64,000 bases of DNA from Streptomyces thermodiastaticus (lineage in GTDB: Bacteria > Actinomycetota > Actinomycetes > Streptomycetales > Streptomycetaceae): assembly GCF_014656135.1 (NCBI RefSeq), contig NZ_BNBV01000003.1, positions 62,001 through 126,000 of the forward strand, in the 5' to 3' direction. A program made the translations under genes and the position numbers. Every line of letters begins with the position of its first letter. Position 1 is the first letter of the stretch. This document shows, in pieces, positions 55,224 through 64,000 of the stretch. Below the pieces are notes generated by a model. The model saw only the letters and a program-made list of their open reading frames with translations, was not told where the DNA came from and did no database searches.

Positions 55224-55940
55224 TCAGCCGAGGCCGGGGGCGACGCCGAGGGCGCGGGCCGCCGGGCGGGGCGGTCCGCGCCGTCCCAGGACACGGGCGA
55301 GGAGGAGGGTGCGCAGCGCGGGGGCGTGCGAGGCGGTACGGGCCGGCCGGCGCACCGCGGGCACGCGGCCGTGGGTGACGACCGCCACCGCCAGCAGCAG
55401 CGGCCGGAACGTGGTCGCGGCCACCGCCCGCAGCAGCTGGGCAAGCGCCCGCTCGCCGTGGCGCAGCCAGCCGGCCGCCAGCAGGCCGACGGCGACGTGC
55501 GCGGCCAGCAGCAGCCAGGCGGTGGCGGGGCCGGCGTGGGCCAGCAGGGCGGCCAGCCCGTCGGTGTCCGTGCCGGTCATCCGGGCCAGCGATGCGCCGA
55601 CCTCGGTGCCGTTGCCGCACAGCAGGTCCCAGCCCACCGAGCGCAGCGGCCCGGTCACCGGGCCGCCCGCGGGGCCGTAGCAGACGTGCTGGCCGGAGGT
55701 GAAGACGGTGTCCGCGGCCAGCTCCAGCGGCACCAGCAGGGCGGCGATCCGCCCGAATCCGCGCTCACGGCCCGCCAGCGCGTAGGCGAGTGCGAACACG
55801 GCCGCCGCGACGGCGGCCACCGTGGCCGCCGGCAGCGGGGCCCGGGACAGCAGCACGTGCGACGCGGTGCTGAGCGTCACGACCACGGCCGTGAACAGCG
55901 CCGCGCGCACGGCTCTGAGCTGGGTCCCGGATATGTCCAT
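55224..55940 (-). CDS. Integral membrane protein of unknown function, two periplasmic-type cysteines
   Basis: A 238-aa hydrophobic protein with about five membrane segments (AALFTAVVVTLSTASHVLL; AATVAAVAAAVFALAYALAG; IAALLVPLELAADTVF; WLLLAAHVAVGLLAAGWL; FRPLLLAVAVV). Between helices it carries SGQHVCYGP and WDLLCGNG, two Cys in one loop. No VKOR or DsbB signature was recognised. ATG 55940 (MDISGTQL) is used because upstream residues look random. The C-terminal 40 residues are Arg/Pro/Ala-rich. Directly upstream of the DsbA-like gene on the same strand. Confidence 0.75.
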   Translation of the reverse strand: MDISGTQLRAVRAALFTAVVVTLSTASHVLLSRAPLPAATVAAVAAAVFALAYALAGRERGFGRIAALLVPLELAADTVFTSGQHVCYGPAGGPVTGPLRSVGWDLLCGNGTEVGASLARMTGTDTDGLAALLAHAGPATAWLLLAAHVAVGLLAAGWLRHGERALAQLLRAVAATTFRPLLLAVAVVTHGRVPAVRRPARTASHAPALRTLLLARVLGRRGPPRPAARALGVAPGLG

Positions 55941-56007
55941 AGCGGTAGGACAGTGTGGCACGGGGGCCGGTAAGAGGTTCCTAAAGAAAGACTGTGCGAC
56001 CGCCTCG

Positions 56008-57357
56008 TCACAGACCCGGAATGCGTCCGTTGCGGAACAGGTCCACGAAGATCTGGTGGTCGGCGCGGGCCCGGGCGCCGTAGGCGTGCGCGAAGTCCAC
56101 CAGCAGCGGGGCGAAGCCCTCCTCGTCGGCCGCGATGGCCGCGTCGATGGCGCGCTCGGTGGAGAACGGCACCAGCGACTCGCCGGAGGTGTCGTCCGCG
56201 GCCGCGTGCATGGCGGCCGTGGCCCGCCCGAGGTCGGCCACCACCGCGGCGATCTCCTCGGGGTCGTCGATGTCGTCCCACGCCAGGTCGACGGCGTACG
56301 GCGAGACCTCGGCGACCAGCTGCCCGGCGCCGTCCAGCTCGGTCCAGCCCAGCCACGGGTCGGCGTGCGCCTGCAGGGCGCGCTGCGAGATCACCGTCCG
56401 GTGGCCCTCGTGCCGGAAGTAGGTGCGGATCGCGGGGTCGGTGATGTGCCGGGAGACGGCCGGGGTCTGGGCCTGCTTCATGTAGATGACGACGTCGTTC
56501 TCCAGCGCGTCGCTGTTGCCCTCCAGCAGGATGTTGTACGAGGGCAGGCCCGCGGAGCCGATGCCGATGCCGCGGCGGCCGACCACGTCCTTGACCCGGT
56601 AGGAGTCCGGGCGGGCCAGCGAGCTCTCCGGCAGCGTCTCCAGGTAGCCGTCGAAGGCGGCCAGCACCTTGTAGCGGGTGGCGGCGTCCAGCTCGATCGC
56701 CCCGCCGCCGGAGGAGAACCGGCGTTCGAAGTCGCGGATCTCGGTCATGGAGTCCAGCAGGCCGAAGCGGGTCAGCGAGCGGGCGGAGCGCAGCGCGTGA
56801 AGCAGCGGGCCCTGCGCGGTGTGCAGCGTGAAGGGCGGCACCTCGTCGTCCTTGGCGCCGGTGGCCAGGGCGTGGATGCGCTCCCGGTAGGCGGTCGCGA
56901 AGGTGGTGACCAGGGCGGTGATCTGGTCGTCGCTGAGCGCCTTGGCGTAGCCGATGAGGGCGACGGAGGCGGCGAAGCGCATCAGGTCCCAGGTGAAGGG
57001 GCCGACGTAGGCCTCGTCGAAGTCGTTGACGTTGAACACCAGGCGGCCGCCGGAGTCCATGTAGGTGCCGAAGTTCTCCGCGTGCAGGTCGCCGTGGATC
57101 CACACCCGGGAGGTGCGCTCGTCCAGGTAGGGACCGTTCAGGCCGCGCCCGCCGCCCCAGCCGGCGGTGCCGCTGTCCAGATCGTGGTAGAAGAGGCACG
57201 CCGTCCCCCGGTAGAAGGCGAAGGCCGAGGCCGCCATCTTGCGGAACTTCACACGGAACGCGGCCGGGTCGGCGGCGAGCAGCTCGCCGAAGGCGGTGTC
57301 GAAGACGGCGAGGATCTCCTCGCCGCGCTGCTCGTCGCCAAGCTGGGGAACGGACAT
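56008..57357 (-). CDS. DUF2252 family protein (kinase-like fold)
   Basis: A 449-aa cytoplasmic protein of the DUF2252 family. Phosphotransferase-like motifs are visible: VWIHGDLHAENFGTYMDS (resembling the catalytic HGDLH loop of aminoglycoside kinases), FNVNDFDEAYVGPFTWDL (metal-binding Asp), and RGIGIGSAGLPSYNILLEG. No substrate is known. ATG is preceded by GGAGG at a workable distance. It is divergent from dnaE; an inverted repeat lies in the shared upstream region. Confidence 0.88.
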   Translation of the reverse strand: MSVPQLGDEQRGEEILAVFDTAFGELLAADPAAFRVKFRKMAASAFAFYRGTACLFYHDLDSGTAGWGGGRGLNGPYLDERTSRVWIHGDLHAENFGTYMDSGGRLVFNVNDFDEAYVGPFTWDLMRFAASVALIGYAKALSDDQITALVTTFATAYRERIHALATGAKDDEVPPFTLHTAQGPLLHALRSARSLTRFGLLDSMTEIRDFERRFSSGGGAIELDAATRYKVLAAFDGYLETLPESSLARPDSYRVKDVVGRRGIGIGSAGLPSYNILLEGNSDALENDVVIYMKQAQTPAVSRHITDPAIRTYFRHEGHRTVISQRALQAHADPWLGWTELDGAGQLVAEVSPYAVDLAWDDIDDPEEIAAVVADLGRATAAMHAAADDTSGESLVPFSTERAIDAAIAADEEGFAPLLVDFAHAYGARARADHQIFVDLFRNGRIPGL

Positions 57358-57391
57358 CGCCGGGTGCCTCCTGATGCGGGTGGACGGAAAC

Positions 57392-57410
57392 GGAACGGAT
57401 CTTTCGTTCC
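57392..57410. promoter_or_regulatory. Inverted repeat in the DUF2252-dnaE divergent region
   Basis: GGAACG (57392-57397), 7-nt spacer, CGTTCC (57405-57410). It lies 35 bp before the DUF2252 start. Possible operator or small hairpin; regulator unknown. Confidence 0.4.
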
Positions 57411-57564
57411 CGCCAACGTCCCGTGGGGCGCGGAAGTGCCCGGCGTCCCCCCGGACGGATGTGGCACACGCCGTCGGATGTCACCGGTGGGGAATAGACT
57501 TCGACGCTGTTCCCCGGACCGTCCGCAAGCCGTCCGCCCGACGTTCTCCTCTGGAGGCAGCACC

Positions 57565-60500
57565 GTGTCGAAGCCGCCGTTCACGCACCTGCACGTCCAC
57601 ACGCAGTACTCGCTGCTGGACGGTGCCGCGCGGCTGAAGGACATGTTCGAGGCCTGCACCACGATGGGCATGACGCACATCGCCATGTCCGACCACGGGA
57701 ACCTGCACGGCGCCTACGACTTCTTCCACTCCGCCAAGAAGGCCGGCATCACCCCGATCATCGGCATCGAGGCGTACGTCGCCCCCGAGTCGCGGCGCAA
57801 CAAGCGCAAGATCTTCTGGGGCCAGCCGCACCAGAAGAAGGACGACGTCTCCGGCTCCGGCGGCTACACCCACAAGACGATGTGGGCGGTGAACAAGACC
57901 GGTCTGCACAACCTCTTCCGCCTGTCCTCCGACGCCTACGCCGAGGGCTGGCTGCAGAAGTGGCCGCGGATGGACAAGGAGACCATCGCGCAGTGGTCGG
58001 AGGGCATCGTCGCCTCCACCGGCTGCCCCTCCGGCGAGGTGCAGACCCGGCTGCGGCTCGGCCAGTTCGACGAGGCCCTCAAGGCCGCCGCCGACTACCA
58101 GGACATCTTCGGCAAGGACCGGTACTTCCTGGAGCTGATGGACCACGGCATCGAGATCGAGCGCCGGGTCCGCGACGGCCTGCTGGAGATCGGCAAGAAG
58201 CTCGGCATCCCCCCGCTGGTCACCAACGACTCGCACTACACCTATGCGCACGAGGCCGCCGCGCACGACGCGCTGCTGTGCATCCAGACCGGGAAGAACC
58301 TCTCCGACCCCGACCGCTTCAAGTTCGACGGCACCGGTTACTACCTGAAGTCCACCGAGGAGATGTACGCCATCGACTCCTCGGACGCCTGGCAGCAGGG
58401 CTGCGCCAACACGCTCCTCGTCGCCGAGATGGTCGACACCACCGGCATGTTCGAGAAGCGCGACCTCATGCCCAAGTTCGACATCCCCGAGGGCTACACC
58501 GAGGTCACCTGGTTCCAGGAGGAGGTCCGGCGCGGCCTGCAGCGCCGCTACCCGGACGGCGTCCCCGAGGACCGCCAGAAGCAGGCCGAGTACGAGATGG
58601 ACGTCATCATCCAGATGGGGTTCCCTGGCTACTTCCTGGTGGTCGCCGACTTCATCATGTGGGCCAAGAAGAACGGCATCGCCGTCGGCCCCGGCCGTGG
58701 CTCCGCGGCGGGCTCGATCGTCGCCTACGCCCTGGGCATCACCGACCTCGACCCGATCCCGCACGGCCTGATCTTCGAGCGCTTCCTCAACCCCGAGCGC
58801 ATCTCGATGCCCGACGTCGACATCGACTTCGACGAGCGCAGGCGCGCCGAGGTCATCCGGTACGTCACCGAGAAGTACGGCGCCGACAAGGTCGCCCAGA
58901 TCGGCACCTACGGCACCATCAAGGCCAAGAACGCGATCAAGGACGCCGCCCGCGTGCTGGGCTACCCGTACGCCATGGGCGACCGGATCACCAAGGCCAT
59001 GCCCGCCGACGTCCTCGGCAAGGGCATCCCGCTGTCCGGCATCACCGACCCCGAGCACCCCCGCTACTCGGAGGCCGCCGAGGTCCGCTCGATGTACGAG
59101 AACGAGCCGGACGTGAAGAAGGTCATCGACACCGCGCGCGGCGTTGAGGGCCTGGTGCGCCAGATGGGCGTGCACGCGGCCGGCGTGATCATGTCCAGCG
59201 AGCCCATCGTCGACCACGTCCCGGTCTGGGTCCGGCACACCGACGGCGTGACCATCACGCAGTGGGACTACCCGAGCTGCGAGTCGCTCGGCCTGCTGAA
59301 GATGGACTTCCTGGGCCTGCGCAACCTGACCATCATGGACGACGCCGTCAAGATGGTGAAGGCGAACAAGGGGATCGACATCGATCTCCTCAGCCTGCCG
59401 CTGGACGACCCCACAACCTTCGAGCTGCTCCAGCGCGGCGACACCCTCGGCGTCTTCCAGTTCGACGGCGGCCCCATGCGCTCCTTGCTGCGCATGATGA
59501 AGCCCGACAACTTCGAGGACATCTCCGCCGTCTCGGCCCTGTACCGGCCGGGCCCGATGGGCATGAACTCCCACATCAACTACGCGCTGCGCAAGAACGG
59601 CCAGCAGGAGATCACACCCATCCACCCGGAGCTGGAGGAGCCGCTCAAGGAGGTCCTGGACGTCACCTACGGCCTGATCGTCTACCAGGAGCAGGTGCAG
59701 AAGGCCGCCCAGATCATCGCCGGCTACTCGCTCGGCGAGGCCGACGTCCTGCGCCGCGTGATGGGCAAGAAGAAGCCCGAGGAACTGGCGAAGAACTTCA
59801 CCATCTTCCAGGCCGGCGCCCGCAAGAAGGGCTACAGCGACGAGGCCATCCAGGCGCTGTGGGACGTGCTGGTCCCCTTCGCCGGCTACGCGTTCAACAA
59901 GGCGCACTCGGCCGCCTACGGCCTGGTGTCGTACTGGACGGCCTACCTGAAGGCCAACCACCCCGCCGAGTACATGGCCGCCCTGCTGACCTCGGTCAAG
60001 GACGACAAGGACAAGTCGGCCGTCTACCTCAACGAGTGCCGCCGCATGGGCATCCGGGTGCTGCCGCCGAACGTCAACGAGTCGGAGCCGAACTTCGCCG
60101 CGCAGGGCGACGACGTGATCCTCTTCGGCCTGTCCGCCGTGCGCAACGTCGGCAACAACGTCGTCGAGTCGATCATCAGGACCCGCAAGTCCAAGGGGAA
60201 GTACACCTCCTTCCCCGACTACCTCGACAAGGTCGAGGCCGTGGTCTGCAACAAGCGCACCACCGAGTCGCTGATCAAGGCCGGCGCCTTCGACACCCTC
60301 GGGCACACCCGCAAGGGCCTGATGGCCAAGTACGAGTCGATGATCGACAATGTGGTCGCGGTCAAGCGCAAGGAGGCCGAGGGCCAGTTCGACCTCTTCG
60401 GCGGGATGGGCGAGGACACCGGCGGCGAGCCCGGCTTCGGCCTCGACGTGGAGTTCTCCCCCGAGGAGTGGGACAAGAGCTATCTGCTCGCCCAGGAACG

Positions 60501-61104
60501 CGAGATGCTCGGCCTGTACGTCTCCGACCATCCGCTGTTCGGCCTGGAGAACGTCCTGGCCGACAAGGCGGACGCGGGCATCTCCCAGCTCACCGGCGGC
60601 GACTTCGCCGACGGCGCGGTCGTCACCATCGGCGGCATCATCTCCGGCCTGCAGCGCAAGATGACCAAGCAGGGCAACGCCTGGGCGATCGCCACCGTGG
60701 AGGACCTCGCCGGCTCCATCGAGTGCATGTTCTTCCCCGCGACCTACCAGCTGGTGTCCACCCAACTCGTGGAGGACGCCGTGGTGTTCGTCAAGGGCCG
60801 GCTGGACAAGCGGGAGGACGTGCCGCGGCTGGTGGCGATGGAGCTGATGGTCCCCGACCTGACCGCGACCGGCAGCAACGCACCGGTGGTGCTCAGCATC
60901 CCGGCGCTGAAGGTCACCCCGCCCATGGTCAGCCGCCTCGGCGAGATCCTGGAGAACCACAAGGGCGACAGCGAGGTGCGGATCAAGCTGCAGGGCCCGC
61001 GCAAGACCACCGTGCTGCGCCTGGACCGGCACCGGGTCAAGCCCGACCCCGCCCTGTACGGCGATCTGAAGGTGCTGCTCGGCCCGTCCTGCCTGTCCGG
61101 CTGA
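57565..61104 (+). CDS. dnaE: DNA polymerase III alpha subunit
   Basis: A 1179-aa C-family replicative polymerase. PHP domain at the N-terminus (FTHLHVHTQYSLLDG, MSDHGNLHGAYDF) with the metal-binding His/Asp set intact, so it may retain the proofreading exonuclease known for actinobacterial DnaE1. Palm domain catalytic aspartates in PDVDIDFDERRR; fingers with YRPGPMGMNSHINYA; helix-hairpin-helix and OB domains towards the C-terminus, VVTIGGIISGLQRKMTKQGN. GTG 57565 follows GGAGG by 7 nt and starts right at the PHP motif. Ends at a strong hairpin. Confidence 0.97.
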   Translation: MSKPPFTHLHVHTQYSLLDGAARLKDMFEACTTMGMTHIAMSDHGNLHGAYDFFHSAKKAGITPIIGIEAYVAPESRRNKRKIFWGQPHQKKDDVSGSGGYTHKTMWAVNKTGLHNLFRLSSDAYAEGWLQKWPRMDKETIAQWSEGIVASTGCPSGEVQTRLRLGQFDEALKAAADYQDIFGKDRYFLELMDHGIEIERRVRDGLLEIGKKLGIPPLVTNDSHYTYAHEAAAHDALLCIQTGKNLSDPDRFKFDGTGYYLKSTEEMYAIDSSDAWQQGCANTLLVAEMVDTTGMFEKRDLMPKFDIPEGYTEVTWFQEEVRRGLQRRYPDGVPEDRQKQAEYEMDVIIQMGFPGYFLVVADFIMWAKKNGIAVGPGRGSAAGSIVAYALGITDLDPIPHGLIFERFLNPERISMPDVDIDFDERRRAEVIRYVTEKYGADKVAQIGTYGTIKAKNAIKDAARVLGYPYAMGDRITKAMPADVLGKGIPLSGITDPEHPRYSEAAEVRSMYENEPDVKKVIDTARGVEGLVRQMGVHAAGVIMSSEPIVDHVPVWVRHTDGVTITQWDYPSCESLGLLKMDFLGLRNLTIMDDAVKMVKANKGIDIDLLSLPLDDPTTFELLQRGDTLGVFQFDGGPMRSLLRMMKPDNFEDISAVSALYRPGPMGMNSHINYALRKNGQQEITPIHPELEEPLKEVLDVTYGLIVYQEQVQKAAQIIAGYSLGEADVLRRVMGKKKPEELAKNFTIFQAGARKKGYSDEAIQALWDVLVPFAGYAFNKAHSAAYGLVSYWTAYLKANHPAEYMAALLTSVKDDKDKSAVYLNECRRMGIRVLPPNVNESEPNFAAQGDDVILFGLSAVRNVGNNVVESIIRTRKSKGKYTSFPDYLDKVEAVVCNKRTTESLIKAGAFDTLGHTRKGLMAKYESMIDNVVAVKRKEAEGQFDLFGGMGEDTGGEPGFGLDVEFSPEEWDKSYLLAQEREMLGLYVSDHPLFGLENVLADKADAGISQLTGGDFADGAVVTIGGIISGLQRKMTKQGNAWAIATVEDLAGSIECMFFPATYQLVSTQLVEDAVVFVKGRLDKREDVPRLVAMELMVPDLTATGSNAPVVLSIPALKVTPPMVSRLGEILENHKGDSEVRIKLQGPRKTTVLRLDRHRVKPDPALYGDLKVLLGPSCLSG

Positions 61105-61126
61105 TCAGCCGCCGGACGAGAAGCAA

Positions 61127-61156
61127 GGGGCGTGCCCGGTCCGCCGGGTACGCCCC
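61127..61156 (+). terminator. Terminator of dnaE
   Basis: GGGGCGTGCCCGG / CCGGGTACGCCCC, a 13-bp stem with one G-U pair and a 4-nt loop, 22 nt after the dnaE stop. May also serve the small minus-strand gene that ends at 61244. Confidence 0.75.
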
Positions 61157-61243
61157 TCGTGGCGTTTCCTGCCGTGCCGGCCACCGCATCACCGCCGCGC
61201 CGATGCGGCGCCGGGCCGCGGGCCATCACTCGGCGGGACGGCC

Positions 61244-61414
61244 TCAGTTGTGGCCGAAACGCTTCTGCCGGCCCTTGCGCCCTCCGGCGGGCTGCCCGGG
61301 CTGCGCGCCGTGCTCCGGCTGCGACTCGGTCATCGAGTGCTCCGTCTCCTGCGGGCCGTTCGCGGCCACGGACGCCTTCTGCCGGCTGCGGTCCTGCTTG
61401 CGGTTCTTGGCCAT
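61244..61414 (-). CDS. Small basic protein, 56 aa, conserved-looking
   Basis: A 56-residue ORF starting MAKNRKQDRSRQKASVAANG and ending GRKGRQKRFGHN. It has an excellent Shine-Dalgarno (AGGAGG) 9 nt before the ATG and strongly hydrophilic composition, with basic ends and an acidic, Gln-rich middle. I recall similar short MAKN-starting proteins in streptomycetes as hypothetical proteins, but no function is known. The end patterns suggest nucleic-acid or ribosome binding (speculation). Confidence 0.75.
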   Translation of the reverse strand: MAKNRKQDRSRQKASVAANGPQETEHSMTESQPEHGAQPGQPAGGRKGRQKRFGHN

Positions 61415-61676
61415 GGTGATCAGCCTCCTGTGGGGGATCTAGGGGCCAGGGCCGGGACCAGATTCACACACGCCGACAATGAACGCATGTCGGATAATTA
61501 CCGTATGTAACACGGCTCATCGGGTCGCACGGCCCCGGAACGCCACGCCGAAGATCGAGTCCGGGCCGTCAACCCGGGTGCCGTCGGGCAGACTCGAAAC
61601 AGACCCCGAAAGCAACCCCGAGGCACGACCTCGGGCACGATGCCCGAAGTCACCTCCCGGAAAGAGGGTGGAGCGC

Positions 61677-62888
61677 GTGGACCGCTGCGTCGTCCTGGTG
61701 GACGCCGGGTACTTGCTGGGGGCCGCCGCGAGCCTCCTCGCCGGAGAGCCGTCGCGGTCCCGGATCACCGTCGACCACACCGCGCTCGTCCAGCAACTGC
61801 GCGACCAGGCCGAGTCCGACACCGGGCGGCCCCTGCTGCGCATCTACTGGTTCGACGGCGCCCCCGACCGCGTCCCCCAGCCCGAGCACCGCAGACTGCG
61901 CGTGATGCCCCGGGTCACCGTCCGCCTGGGCGCCCTGACCCGCAGCGACGGACGCTGGGCGCAGAAGGGCGTCGACGCGGCCATGCACGCCGAACTCACC
62001 GAGCTGGCCCGCAACCGCGCCTGCTCCGACGTGGTCCTGGTCACCGGCGACGGCGATCTGCTGCCCGGCATGATGGCCGCCAAGGAGCACGGCGTCGCCG
62101 TCCACCTGTGGGCCGTGCAGGCCGCCGACGGCGACTACAACCAGTCCGAGGACCTGGTCGCCGAGGCCGACGAACGCCGCGTCCTGGACCGCTCCTGGAT
62201 CACCAAGGCCGTCCACGCCAAGGAGACGGGCGCCGTGTGCGCCCCGCCGCCCGCGCCCGGCCCGATCGCCGCGATCCTCTCCGCGCCGCTGCCCGAGTCC
62301 GCCCTCTCCGCGGCCGGCGAGCGCCCCGCCGAGGACCGCGGCCCCGCGCCGCAGCCCGCCGCCCGGGCCGGCACCGAGGAGCGGCTGCCCGCCAAGGGCG
62401 TGCCCACCCCCAAGGACCTGGCCGCCCTGCGCGCCTCCGGCACCGCGAGCGTCCAGCACCCCGCCACGGCGACCCTGCGCTGGTCCTCCGACCGCGGCTG
62501 GGTCGACCGCTCCGGCGTCTTCGCCGAACCGCCCGAGGCCGCCTCCATGCCCACCCTCGCCCAGCTGACCACCGCGGAGCAGCGCTGGGCGGACCGCGAG
62601 GAGGACATCACCACCGTCGGCGGCGACCCGTACGAGGTCGGGCAGGTCTTCGCCCGCCGCTGGGTGGAACGCCTCGGCGACCGCGGCCATCTGCAGAAGC
62701 TGTCGTCGATGTACCCGCGCATCCCGCACCGCATCGACGGCGAGCTGCTGCGCTACGCCGCCCGCTTCGGCCTGCTGGCCCACAAGGACGACCAGATCGA
62801 CGAGCGCGACCGGTATGCCATCCGGGCCGGGTTCTGGCGGGAGATCGGCGTCCACACGGGCACCGAGCACGCCCCGGGGGGCGACTGA
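61677..62888 (+). CDS. NYN-domain (PIN-like) putative ribonuclease
   Basis: A 403-aa protein. N-terminal NYN/LabA-like domain: CVVLVDAGYLLGAAAS (first catalytic Asp), WAQKGVDAAMHAELTELA, and SDVVLVTGDGDLLPGMMAAKEHG (second Asp pair), forming the acidic site of PIN-fold nucleases. A disordered Ala/Pro linker covers about 195-255. The C-terminal part (EVGQVFARRWVERLGDRGHL to GVHTGTEH) is a conserved helical region of unknown function, perhaps RNA binding. GTG 61677 is chosen with AGAGGG 8 nt upstream; GTG 61668 is possible. RNA targets unknown. Confidence 0.85.
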   Translation: MDRCVVLVDAGYLLGAAASLLAGEPSRSRITVDHTALVQQLRDQAESDTGRPLLRIYWFDGAPDRVPQPEHRRLRVMPRVTVRLGALTRSDGRWAQKGVDAAMHAELTELARNRACSDVVLVTGDGDLLPGMMAAKEHGVAVHLWAVQAADGDYNQSEDLVAEADERRVLDRSWITKAVHAKETGAVCAPPPAPGPIAAILSAPLPESALSAAGERPAEDRGPAPQPAARAGTEERLPAKGVPTPKDLAALRASGTASVQHPATATLRWSSDRGWVDRSGVFAEPPEAASMPTLAQLTTAEQRWADREEDITTVGGDPYEVGQVFARRWVERLGDRGHLQKLSSMYPRIPHRIDGELLRYAARFGLLAHKDDQIDERDRYAIRAGFWREIGVHTGTEHAPGGD

Positions 62889-62981
62889 GGCGAGCGGCCG
62901 CCGCCGCGCCGAGGGCCCGGGTGCCGGCAGAAGTCGCCCCAAGGACGGGTAAAGCAGACCGACCCCGTAGTCTCCTCCCTT

Positions 62982-64000
<1,019 letters not shown>

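Noticed and set aside
55822..57564. N-terminal extension of the dnaE frame to 55822
   Set aside because: The upstream part is antisense to DUF2252 and lacks homology; GTG 57565 has a good ribosome-binding site and starts at the PHP domain.
57481..61032. A 1183-codon minus-strand frame opposite dnaE
   Set aside because: Shadow of dnaE; low-complexity composition and no recognisable domain.

Overview
This window is a piece of a high-GC actinobacterial chromosome, almost certainly from a Streptomyces species. GC is very high, GTG starts are frequent, and many start codons sit 6-8 nt behind a TANNNT hexamer, as in leaderless transcripts. The window carries a streptomycete-type division and cell-wall (dcw) cluster, a class II DAHP synthase, an iron box of the DmdR/IdeR type and a translational ileS T-box. 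No prophage, insertion sequence, CRISPR array, rRNA or tRNA gene was found. Nearly all of it is conserved core chromosome.

Positions 1-9.6 kb: the 3' end of pfkA; a fused anthranilate synthase gene (trpEG) behind a Trp-rich leader peptide and attenuator; the divergent class II DAHP synthase; an iron-box-controlled bacterioferritin-associated ferredoxin facing bacterioferritin; a sulfite-oxidase-like molybdoenzyme; endonuclease IV; and a PASTA-domain Ser/Thr kinase. Positions 8.5-15.7 kb: the thiO-thiS-thiG operon under a TPP riboswitch, an FAD-dependent reductase, an Rv2175c-type DNA-binding protein, thiE, metF and a Tyr/Gly-rich membrane protein. DAHP synthase, PASTA kinase, the Rv2175c homologue and MTHFR are also neighbours in mycobacteria, so this is old actinobacterial synteny.

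Positions 15.7-25.7 kb: a phytoene-desaturase-like oxidoreductase and a TetR regulator separated by long gaps without genes, a methyltransferase, a DUF3040 membrane protein, and a MoxR ATPase - DUF58 - transglutaminase operon in which a 28-codon ORF appears to couple the last two genes. Positions 25.7-44.4 kb: the dcw cluster in the order rsmH-ftsL-ftsI-murE-murF-mraY-murD-ftsW-murG-ftsQ-ftsZ-pgeF-yggS-sepF-yggT-divIVA. mraZ, murC, ddl and ftsA are absent. A long ftsQ-ftsZ spacer is rich in promoters and palindromes. The cluster makes the lipid-linked peptidoglycan precursor and the Z-ring/septal synthase machinery, and ends with the polar-growth organiser DivIVA.

Positions 44.6-64 kb: ileS with an upstream T-box, a DksA/TraR zinc-finger protein with a Lys/Ala-rich tail, lspA, rluD and a GNAT acetyltransferase. 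Next comes a decayed CPA1 Na+/H+ antiporter containing frameshifts, an internal inverted segment and a deletion. Then an SDR enzyme, a dienelactone-hydrolase-like protein, a membrane-anchored DsbA-like protein with a membrane partner, a DUF2252 protein, dnaE, a 56-aa basic protein, an NYN-domain protein and an ABC ATPase cut by the window edge.

No wholly new multi-gene system was seen. The items most worth follow-up are the rearranged antiporter pseudogene, the coupled 28-aa ORF, the paired palindromes before rluD, the structured dcw leader with a TTG start, and the DsbA-like/two-cysteine membrane protein pair.
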